Origin: Entomortierella parvispora
Taxonomy: Eukaryota > Mortierellomycota > Mortierellomycetes > Mortierellales > Mortierellaceae
Length of the DNA: 64,000 nucleotides
Reading direction: 5' to 3'
Assembly: GCA_963573315.1 (NCBI GenBank)
Contig: OY752142.1
Span: 3,162,001-3,226,000, forward strand
Positions 21,580 through 31,221 of this stretch are shown piece after piece (position 1 is the stretch's first letter; every line of letters begins with the position of its first letter). Made by a program: the position numbers and the translations under genes. The notes beneath the pieces were generated by a model that saw only the letters and a program-made list of their open reading frames with translations, was not told the DNA's origin and did not search any database.

Positions 21580-24356
21580 GGGCACGCCAGCAAAAAAACC
21601 TACTGTATTTTGCCCGCGTTCCCATCTCACTTTTATTCTCTTCGAGAAAAATGACGGCTCGGCTGCGTAAATGGATTTTGGGGGGTGCGTAGTGTTGGAT
21701 AGGGCGAAAAAGAGAAAGAAGAAAACCACAGATTTTGAGTTTTATCGGAGAGTAAGAAACGCGACTAGTGTCCCGATCGCCAAACAGAAAAGATCCATCC
21801 CCCCTCAGCCTTGTGTGGAGATGGAAAAGGAGGCCTCTCATTGAAACACATGTCCTTTGCTCTGCTTTCTAGACTACTGTTCGAAGACCGCCAAGTTTTG
21901 TTTATTGTTGTGGTCCGGCGTTGTCACTTGTACTCATCTGCTCATTTTCAAGGAAAAAAGTATCGGACCAACACCAACGTGGTCACCAATCGCTCCAATG
22001 GCAAGGTCCTACCGAAACTTGACCACCCCGGACTGCGCCTCAGTGCTCTCTTCCTTTACGCAGACAAAGACACAAAAGTAAACTAGGAGGATGGAAGGAG
22101 GAAGGAAGGGGACATGAAAAAGGAGGGGGACGAAAACAGTGTTCATCTACAAGGAGTTACTCACTCATTACATTAGGGTTAATAACAAAAGGGCTTGTGA
22201 GAGGCGAGGCGGAGAACAACTTTGGTGGATAGATGCGGCGTCGCTCAAAAGCTTCTGCAAGGGGCGGAGAGAAAGCAATTGCCCATTTCGTCTTTCGTCG
22301 TGTCCAGTCAAGCCCTGCACGTTTTCTTGACACCTCCCCCTCCCCAAGCGGGGATCAGAAAACAAAGCTGCTGTAGGATCAAAGCCCACCCTACCATAAA
22401 CACCGTAGAACTTGAAGAACAGTGTCAACAGAAGACACGAAACACCGAGCCGTTGGTGGTCTAAAGTTAAAAGGCACAAAACGATTGAAAAACAAAGGCC
22501 TGAGCCTGAGGTGAAGAGAGGCGGGAAGGCAGGATGGGAAGGGAAAGATCTTGCCGAACTTTTTTTGTTCCGACGAAAAATTTGTGTTTTCTGTGGTTTG
22601 TGTTTCGATCTAGAATGCCGATGGCTGACTCTTGTTGCTGTTGCTGCTGTGTGGATCCGCGAAGCGTCGCGGCAGTATCTCTGTGACCATTGAAGTTTTT
22701 TTTTTTTTTGCTCTTAGAACTTGCAACATCGTACAGGCCAATGGTGACCAATCCTTGTGTGTTCTTTTTTCCCTGGATTTGAACCAATTGGTGCCGGCAT
22801 TGCTCATACTGACTCGTGGGTTTGTCTAGTACATCGACCAAAAGTCTAGCCCTACATTTCCAGAAAGAAAGGATCATTGTAAATGACAATCCTATCAGAT
22901 CACCCGGAGAACCCTATCAGATCCTCAAGAGCCAGCTTGGGCGCACATTAGTAGACTATACCAATATTGCATTGTTGTTTTGCAGTGTGCTCAATTGGGC
23001 AAATTATGGAGAGGAGACATGTGCAAATCACCAAAGCACGTCCAAAGCACGTCTGTGGACACTTCTTGTTTTGTACTCCCTGTGGCAGATGGCACCCAGA
23101 ACGGGTAAAATATTGTCAACTGAACTCGGCACAGTCACACTACATTCGCCTCAAGGACATGTGGGTGGATGGAGGGCAAAGGCTCAATGTCATAGAACTG
23201 TCTCTCTCCACTTCTCCCAGCGGATGCAGGGTACAAGAACAGAACTTCCAGCAAGCAAAGTTGAAGCCAGGAATGAAGGGCGGGCGCGTCACATGACGCG
23301 AAATAAGATTTTAAAGTTCCGCGCCAGGGCCATGTGCAACGGTGCAGCGACTTCGTTTGTCCGGAGAGCAATAACGTGGGGAAAATGACTGGTTGAGAGT
23401 GAAGCTTGTCCATGCCCACGGCAGATAAAGAGATTGCCATTTTTTTGTGTCACCAAGCACATTGTCCAAGACAGCAAGGCAAAGAAAGAGCGACCGGACC
23501 TCCAAACCTGGACGAACGAACGCCCAAATGTGAAAAAAGGGCCACAGCAAAAGCTCAGATGAGAGAGAGTCCACTGTGTTTCCCCGAAATGTCACTTGCC
23601 CTTCAGGAACGTGTTCCGTTCGGGACACTGCATGAATGTTATTTTTTTGAGTGCTTCTTTTTCCCATCTGGAAGAACCGAAGGAGACGCTGGACAACCAC
23701 GTTCCTCCCAAATCAGGCGAAATATTGTCAGCTTCTTGTTTTCGGTATGAGCTTTCACACTGAGGGCCCATCCACTCGAGGCCCCTCGGCGCCAGGCCAG
23801 AGGCGAGAACCACGAATTGCACCTCTCACGTCTAGGCTTCTCTGGATGTTTTCTTCACTGTTTTTTGCTGCTCTCGGGGGGGGGGGGGTAGACACATGCC
23901 TGGCTCCCAGGCCAAAGTCCATTGTGGAAAGAAGAATGACATTTGTTCATTTCTTCCCCGTCAGGCAAGATTTCGAACCTTGCTCTGAAGAAAACAAGAG
24001 GCGAGTTAGACTGATTACACGCAGTTCCTCAACTCAGAAGGGCCGCAAGGGCGATCGCAACCCTTGCGACCGACTGTGGTGCTGTCCATCCCCCTCGCTT
24101 CTGAGCTTTCATTCGCCAGGAATAAAATTTGTCACTTCACTTCTTTTGCTGTTATTTATCCTCTGGACGCGTACATGACCCTGTCGTTCCTGTGCAACGG
24201 AGGCCTACCCATCGTGGGCGTCCACAAGGAAAAACAACACTAAGGGGCACAAATTGCAAGGGCACCTCTACAGTACAACTCTATTCGCAGTAACAAGCTG
24301 GTAGCTCAACTCTCCTTGAACCCTTGTCCCTTGACCATGGCTGACCCAAGGAAATG

Positions 24357-24365
24357 TTTAAATAG
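24357..24365 (+). promoter_or_regulatory. TATA-like element of the first Git1-like permease
   Basis: TTTAAATAG lies about 140 bp upstream of the ATG at 24504, followed by a long pyrimidine-rich leader. The second permease copy has a similar element. Confidence 0.45.
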
Positions 24366-24503
24366 CTCCCTTCCCCCCTCACTTTTGTGTTCGATAACCA
24401 ACTATCCTTGGCCCACAGCTCCCTTCCTCCTCCCCCTCCTCCGCCTCCTCCTCTTCCTCCCTCTCCTTCCGCCCTCTCATCCTTTCTTTCTCTTTTTCCG
24501 AAA

Positions 24504-26439
24504 ATGCACGACACCAAGACCGAATTGGCACCTCCAGAGGTCCGCCACGTCTCTGAGGACGACGTGAAGGAGCGCGAGAAGGCTCGCCTCTCTCCCTTTT
24601 TCACTCTTTTGTTCTCAGGTACAGATCGATCTAAAACCACACTTACTGTGCCTTGCCGGGATGGCTGATGCTCAACATCGATCGTCCGGGGCTTCAGATA
24701 TGACAGGAGACTGATTGTCCATATCCCCTTTCAACTCGAATGACAGGCTTTGCTCTGATGTCCGATGGTTACCAAGTCGGTGTTCTCTCCTTGGTCAACG
24801 TCATCTTGGGCAACATCTATGGTGACAAGTACACTTCCGCCATGTCCACTCGTCTCGGAAACGCCATGTTCGTTGGTATCGTTCTTGGACAGGTAAAGAA
24901 GGCTCTCTTATCAACACCTCAGAAAACACCCACCCGCCGCAAAACAAGCACACGATGTTTTGAACCATTGGTGTCACCACGCCAGCCGAGCTTAGTGTCT
25001 TTCTAACACGTTGTTGGCTTTTTCTTTATCGTCTGCCTTCACCAGATTGGATTCGGTTTCTTCATTGATCGATGGGGACGCAAGATGGGTTTGATGTTGA
25101 CCACTTTCTTGGTCATTCTCGGTGCTGCCTTGTGCGCCGGTGCCCCCACCAACGGATCAGTCGAGAGCACCTTCTGGGCCTTGACCATCTACCGTGGTAT
25201 CTTGGGTGTCGGTGTTGGTGGTGAATACCCTTGCTCATCTGTCAACGCCTCCGAGTCTGCCGACAGCGTTCGCCAGGGTCGCCGTGGTATGCTTGTTTCC
25301 TTGACCACCAACACTGTCATTGATTTCGGTTTCGTCGTGGCCGGTATCGTTCCCTTGATCTTTGCTGCTGCCGGATGCAGTAACGAGGCCATCTGGAGAG
25401 CTTCGTTCGGTTTTGGTGTCATCCCTCGTAAGTATCCTTTTCCTTTGCTAATAATGAGTTTGTGGCCGTGTTCCCGTGCTCCCAATTCTCCCGGAGGAGA
25501 GAGCACTGCTCTGCTGCAATGCAATGCAGGGCTGGCAAACAAACATTATTGGGACAATCATCCATCCCAATGGTTATTCTGGTACACCTGGACTGATACC
25601 CGCGTGCCAATTGCTCCAAATTCACTTTAGCTCTGTCCGTCTTGTACTTCCGTCTCAAGATGACCAACTCTGAGATTTTCAAGAAGAACGCCATGAAGCA
25701 CAACGTCCCATACGGCTTGATCATCAAGCGCTACTGGAGATACCTCTTGGCCACCGCCGGAACCTGGTTCATCTATGATTTCATCACCTACCCCTTCGGT
25801 CTCTTCTCTGGTACCATCACCGACAACGCTCTCGGAGACAACGCCACCTTCATCCAGGTTGCCGGCTGGTCGACCTTGATCAACTTCTTCTACGTTCCTG
25901 GCTGTTTCTTGGGTGCCTTCTCTGCCGATCGTCTTGGTCGTCGCAAGACCGTTCTCTTGGGCTTTGGTATCCAGGGTATCTTGGGTATCTTCATGGGCAT
26001 CTGGTACAAGAACTTGGTCAACGTCTTCCCCTTGTTCGTCGTCCTTTACGGAGTCTTCTTGGCTCTTGGTGAGTTCGGCCCCGGATGCATGACCATCGTC
26101 ACCTCCTCCGAGATCTACCCCACCGCCATCCGTGGTACCGCCTACGGTTGGTCTGCCGCCATCGGAAAGGTTGGAGCTATCGTCGGTACCTCTGCCTTCA
26201 AGCCCGCCGTTGCCAGATTTGGTCACGGTGATGTGCTTTTGGGACAGGGTCGTGTCTTCATCTTGGCCTCTGCTTTGGCCATCGTTGGAGGTCTCTACTC
26301 CTACTTCATGATCCCCGAGTACAGCCAGCAGGATCTCTTTGCTGAGGATGAGGCTTTCCGCCAGTACTTGATCGAGAACGGTCACGATGTTTCCACCATC
26401 GGTGAGCACCTCCAGGAGACTGAGGAGGTGAAGGCCTAA
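24504..26439 (+). CDS. Git1-like MFS permease (glycerophosphodiester/phosphate:H+ symporter family), copy A
   Basis: In yeast, Git1-family carriers import glycerophosphoinositol or glycerophosphocholine as phosphate sources. Exons are 24504-24618, 24747-24892, 25046-25427 and 25631-26439, in phase, giving 483 residues. Family hallmarks are GFALMSDGYQVGVLSLVN in helix 1, the MFS loop 2-3 motif DRWGRKMG, and GILGVGVGGEYPCSS. A second half-repeat carries DRLGRRKT and GEFGPGCM followed by SSEIYPTAIRGTAYGWSAAI. The C-terminal segment (FRQYLIENGHDVSTIG) matches the Git1 tail pattern. Copy B starts about 820 bp downstream on the same strand, so this is a tandem duplication. Copy A has three introns where copy B has one. 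Codon use is strongly C-biased, suggesting high expression. The substrate is inferred from family only. Confidence 0.88.
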
Positions 26440-27261
26440 ACATACCCCTCCCCCTTCGTCTTGGCCTTCTCTGTCTCCCCCCGATTGACCTTTTTGCATC
26501 TTCATTATCTACATTCATCATAATAATAAAAAAAAAGTCGTTGATCAACCACCCGTTCCATTGTCAGCCACTGTCCTACTATTTCCATCCCACGCCGCCC
26601 CACGATGGTCAAAGAGAGGGAGAGAGAGGGAGAGGGAGTACGCCCAGCTATGACACTCCCAAGCCCCGCAAAATCGCAAAACACCGCTCTGCACCTGGTC
26701 TCATAGCCATGCTCAATGGCCGGGTCTCAGTCACTATGGTTCTCATCCCAAATTGACAGGCTGTAGCCTCAACTCTGTTGTTACCGGGGGTAGAGGTACG
26801 AAGCAGGTGGGCGTGATCCAGCAGGCTAACTGGTCGGGCGGACCAGGCTCCCTGCACACACAAGGCAGTGACCGAGCGAGAACAATCGCAAAAAAAGAAG
26901 ACTTCCCGGGCATCCATCGGTTTTCTTTGGTTCTTTTGCTCATCAAACCAAGAGAGGTACATACATCAGCGAGGTTCAATTGCCGATGATGTTCCTGATT
27001 CTGCACGAAGAGAAAAAGAGAGAGAGAACAAACGGCCATGTCTCGCCCAGACGGACATCCACTAATCATCGCTTTCCTTTAAATATGACTGACTGTTCCT
27101 TTTTTTTTCTTTTTTCTTTGTCCCTTCGTGCGCCGACCATCCTCCTTTCCTCTCTCGCTCCCAACACACACGCTGTTTCTCTCCATCCATCCGGCCTCCC
27201 CTCATCACCTCTCCATTACGCATCCCTCCTCTTCTCCTTCAAACCACCACCCACAAGAGCA
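26440..27261. other. Spacer between the tandem permease genes
   Basis: An 822-bp intergenic region contains a GAGAGG purine repeat near 26615-26640 and the TATA-like element of copy B. No gene is seen. Confidence 0.5.
27078..27086 (+). promoter_or_regulatory. TATA-like element of the second Git1-like permease
   Basis: TTTAAATAT lies about 180 bp upstream of the ATG at 27262, followed by a T- and CT-rich leader as in copy A. Confidence 0.4.
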
Positions 27262-28901
27262 ATGATCCACAAAGACGCCCATCAAACCGTGATGGCCGCC
27301 GATCAGCATCACGACCCCGACCACAAGGATGCTGCCAAGAAAGAAAGGTCCCAGCTCTCTGCCTTGTTCACTGTCATCTTCTCTGGTAAGTCCTTACCCT
27401 CCGTCTCAACGTTGTCGATCCAGCCCCAGGAACTCGTACTTTCTTTTTTGTTATTCTAGACTGACAAACAACGTGCTTTCTTCTGTTACACCAAACGTTC
27501 TTTTCGTTAGGCTTTGCCTTGCTGTCGGATGGCTACCAGGTCGGAGTCCTGTCTCTGGTCAACGTTGCGTTCACGAAGCAATACGGCGACAGGTTCACTT
27601 CAGCCATGGCGACCCGTATCGGCAACTCTCTCTTTGTCGGATGTATTCTTGGACAGATTGGATTCGGTTATATTTGCGATCGTGTCGGTCGTAAGGTTGG
27701 ATTGATGTTGACGACTTTGCTTGTTATTGTCGGTGCCGCCCTTTGTGCTGGAGCTTATGGCGCTGGAGGCTCGATCGAGGGCATGTTCTGGGCCTTGACC
27801 GTTTACCGTGGTATTCTTGGTGTCGGCGTCGGAGGCGAGTACCCTTGCTCCTCTGCCTCGGCCTCCGAGGCTGCTGATGTCGTTCTTCCGGGTCGTCGTG
27901 GCATGCTCTTTGTGTTTGTCACCAACTTTGTCATTGACTGTGGATTCGTCCTCTCGGCCTTGTTCCCTTTGATCCTTGGTGTTGCCGGTTGCTCGTACGA
28001 GGTGATCTGGAGAACCTCTTTTGCCTTTGGTGTTCTCCCACCTCTCTCTGTCATGTACTTCCGATTCAAGATGGACAACTCGGACATCTTCAAGAAGAAC
28101 GCTATGAAAAAGAATGTCCCTTACCTCTTGATTGTCCGGCGTTACTGGAGGTATCTTCTCGGTACCGGCGGCTCCTGGTTCTTTTACAACTTTATCTCGT
28201 ACCCCTTTGGAATCTTTGCTGGAACCATCATTAATCAGGCTATTGGATCCGAGGCCACTTTTGTTCAAACCGCCCAGTGGATGTTGCTTCTCAACGTCTT
28301 TTACCTGCCTGGATCCATCGGTGGTGCCTTGGCTTCAGACAAGCTCGGACGAAAGCGTACCATGGCTCTCGGATTCTTTTCTCAGGGTGTCCTCGGTATC
28401 TTCATGGGTGTCTTCTACCGGAGACTTCTCGATATCTTCCCCTTGTTTGTGGTCCTCTACGGTATCTTCATGATGATGGGAGAGTTTGGTCCCGGTGATA
28501 TGTTGGGTTTGGTCTCGGCCGAGATCTACCCTACTGCCATCCGTGGTACTGCCTATGGCTGGTCCGCTGCCATTGGAAAGTTTGGCGCCTTTGTCGGCAC
28601 CTCCGTCTTCAAGCCTGCTATCCAGTCCTTTGGCAGAGGTGATGATATCACCGGTCAGGGCCGTGTCTTCATCTTGGCTTCGTGCCTGGCCCTTTTGGGC
28701 TCTCTCTTCACCTACATGTTGATTCCCGATTACTCCAAGAAGGGTCTGCACGAGGAGGATGAGGACTTTAGACGGTACTTGGATGCCAATGGTTACGATC
28801 TCTCCAACTTTGGATTCGATACCACGGACAAGAAGGTTGATACTGACATGGTCGATATCGACACCAAGTTTGGAGATGAGAAGATGGAACTGAAGGCTTA
28901 A
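27262..28901 (+). CDS. Git1-like MFS permease (glycerophosphodiester/phosphate:H+ symporter family), copy B
   Basis: A paralog of the preceding gene, 504 residues from two exons, 27262-27385 and 27511-28901. The retained intron interrupts the same codon as intron 1 of copy A (FSG|FAL). The later two intron positions are fused without a gap, as expected after intron loss. Motifs match: GFALLSDGYQVGVLSLVN, DRVGRKVG, GILGVGVGGEYPCSS, DKLGRKRT and GEFGPGDML. Copy B keeps GPGDM, as in yeast Git1, where copy A has GPGCM. The acidic C-tail (VDTDMVDIDTKFGDEKM) is longer than that of copy A and could be regulatory. Divergence across the pair points to an old tandem duplication rather than a recent one. 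Confidence 0.88.
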
Positions 28902-29614
28902 AGAAACCTTTAATCTTTTATATCGTACATAGTCATTCATATCCCGCATCCTTTTGCATTCCTTCTTTTCCTGTTCTCATCACCATGTTCATAATAAACC
29001 TACTTCAGTCACACAGAAAAACATCCTACTTTGGCCGGTGAATGTGATCCAGCCTATCTTTGGAAATGGAGGTACTCTCCTGGGATCCTCGGAGCAAGCA
29101 AACCTCTCCAGAGCACTGTCAGGGACTGAGCGTGTTGATAACCGTCTGTCAATTGCTGTCTCCAAGACGTATTTCTGGGGGTGCCAACCAACTCATTTCT
29201 GATCTTTCTCCTGAGGCGCGTCAGTCTGTGGAGGTGCGACAAATCTTCGCGTCCAAAGCACGCGCCATCCCACCCCCTTTCCTTACTATCTGCACAGTAA
29301 TCAACCACCCTAGGGGCATGTTCGAGTCTCACCATCGGCCAACCCGCTTCTGGCTTGGACACACCTTTTTTGGGCCGTCTCCGAGCGCCATGACCCACCT
29401 TTCTTTTGTTCACAAGGCCAAGTGGAGTAGCCCCTTTTTTTGCATTGAAGGAATGCACAACTTGTCAAAGTTGCGAATGGGAATGTATGACATCATTCGC
29501 TCGAGATGTCCGCGAACACTCATTGTCGAGTTGAAATGGAGGAGTCTTCTTATACTGAGCGTTGCTGCTTTGCCCTGAGAGTGCTTCCATGTTCAGGGCC
29601 TTCGGGGGGAAAGT

Positions 29615-29684
29615 GAAAGGAAGGAAAGGAAGGCAAAGGAAAGGAAGGCAAAGGAAAGGAAGGCAAAGGAAAGGAAGGAGACAT
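29615..29684. repeat. 15-bp purine minisatellite
   Basis: About four tandem copies of AAAGGAAAGGAAGGC lie between the permeases and the importin gene. The shift is exactly 15 bp. Confidence 0.8.
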
Positions 29685-30164
29685 GAAAGCAATTCGACAA
29701 AGAGAGGACGCGCAACACGCGATCTGCATGCGTTTTATGTGGTTGAAAGACAGGGAGAGATGGATCGGGTCCCCCGAGCACCATAAAAGGATCATGTCGC
29801 CCCCAACCTCATCTTTCTTTTTCTTTTTTTCTTCACCAGTTCTCTGGTCGCCTCCCACCCCTCCAGTAGGCTCACCCCTCCAAGAGTATCCTGCGGCTCC
29901 TTCACAGTCTTGGTCGGCCCCTCTTTTGGTTTTGTCCCTCCGGACCTTTCCGCTTGACTCTTCTGTCCCTGAGCTCTTTCGGTCTAGTCCGACCCTTGGA
30001 GGGTCTTGAGCTTCGTCTGGACGCCAGGTTCGCATCTGGTCTTGAGCACCTTTTGGTATAATCAATTGGTCCTCAATGGATATCGAGTGCTTTCGAAGCG
30101 CCCGTTCTTGAATGGGTCTTTAGCTCATTCCCTCGGTCTGTTCGTCGGCTCGAGTCATTAGCTC

Positions 30165-30600
30165 CAGTTCGCTCAGTCCTCTGCGCGTTCTGGTCTTTCA
30201 TGGTTGCTTCAGTTTGCGTACTGTCTCAACCTTACTCTGCAGGTCCTGGGCCTTCCATGGCTCAGTTCCTGTACAGTCACACTCACTCTGCGGTTCCTGA
30301 GCTTCATGGTTCAATTCCTGTACAGTGTTTACCTCACTCTGCGCGTTCTGATCCTTCATTGTTGGTTCAGATCTCGCACAGTCTTGACCTCACTTCTCTG
30401 CGCGATCTGATCCTTCATTTGTTGGTTCAGTTCTCGTATAGTCTTGAGCTATCCTCATTCCCTGCGTCCTGGGCCATCACGATGATGGTTCAGTTCTCGT
30501 ATAGTCTTGAGCTATCCTCATTCCCTGCGTCCTGGGCCATCACGATGATGGTTCAGTGGTCGTATGAGGATCTTGGGTTTCACCCACCCAGTCTTCTCCA
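30165..30600. repeat. Degenerate minisatellite with an exact 63-bp duplication
   Basis: Seven or more diverged units of about 51-65 bp share the order CTCTGCGCGTTCTG, then ATCCTTCAT, then GGTTCAGTTCTCGTAcAGTC, then TTGACCTCA. Two neighbouring units, 30424-30486 and 30487-30549, are identical over 63 bp, so one duplication is recent. The others have drifted. Confidence 0.75.
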
Positions 30601-30806
30601 ATCCTCCGCGCGTCCTAGGCCTTCAGGTATCTGTCTCCTAGGCCTTCAGGTATCTGTCTGCTCGGCTCTCGTTGGATTTCTCGAGTCTCCAAGGGCGTGT
30701 AGAATCTGCATGCTCTGCCCGGCCTTTCTGCAAGGTCTGAGTGTACAGCAGTACAATTGCTGTATTCTCGTGGCTTATTAAGCCCCCCATCTTCTCAATC
30801 TCTGTG

Positions 30807-31010
30807 AAGTTGGGTCGCCCAACTTGGGCTGCATTGTTTAAATAAAAGTTGAATCAACTTTTATAAAACAATTCCCCCAACTTCGGGCCGACACTCGCCC
30901 AATTTGGGCTACATTGTTTGAATAGAACAATTCCCCGACTTCGGGCCAACTCTCTCCCAACTTGGGCTACATTGCTTCAATAAAACAATTCCCAATCTTC
31001 GGGCCAACAC
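30807..31010. repeat. 58-bp tandem repeat family with internal palindromes
   Basis: Three units lie at 30815-30894, 30895-30952 and 30953-31010. Units 2 and 3 are 58 bp each. Unit 1 carries an extra 22 bp with the near-palindrome AAAAGTTGAATCAACTTTT. Each unit runs CCCAACTTGGGCTACATTG, then an AT-rich ATTGTTT/AAACAAT pair, then CGACTTCGGGCC. The left border has the inverted repeat AAGTTGGG/CCCAACTT at 30807-30825. Confidence 0.8.
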
Positions 31011-31221
31011 GATCTTTTGTCAATGCATGCCTTTGAAACAAACATAATTGCCTTGCGAGGTTGTGAGTTCACATATGGTTTCTTGTTCATTCATCATTGC
31101 GAGATTTTTAGTGTCATTCAAGCAAGGAGCATTCAACAAGATCCTTTATTAGTGACCACAAGGAGGAAGAGCTTGCGGTCGAAACATCTATGGGTGTACT
31201 TTTTTCTTTTCTTTCTTGTTA

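Larger units (their letters stand above)
21222..24503. other. Long gene-poor stretch between lipase and permeases
   Basis: About 3.3 kb with only small, composition-driven ORFs. It holds a 29-nt T run (21551-21579), a short direct repeat CTGGCCACTTCyACTTCA at about 21284 and 21344, and a G11 run near 23877-23888. No gene is supported. Confidence 0.5.
28902..31221. other. Repeat-rich intergenic stretch
   Basis: About 2.3 kb between permease copy B and the convergent importin gene. It holds the GGAAAGGAAGGCAAA minisatellite, the 50-63 bp degenerate minisatellite and the 58-bp repeat family described separately. The ORF at 30200-30781 is a by-product of the repeat. Confidence 0.6.

Noticed and set aside
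23966-24010. tRNA T-arm-like CAAGG-TTCGAAA-TCTTG on the minus strand
   Set aside because: The arm pairs, but no acceptor stem, D-arm or anticodon arm could be matched at the right distances.
25627-26505. 292-codon minus-strand frame (and a similar one at 27600-28268)
   Set aside because: Antisense shadows of the two permease genes, present at equivalent positions in both copies because of shared codon bias.
30200-30781. 193-codon plus-strand frame
   Set aside because: It runs through the degenerate minisatellite; openness follows from repeat composition. Kept only as a finding to test, not as a gene.
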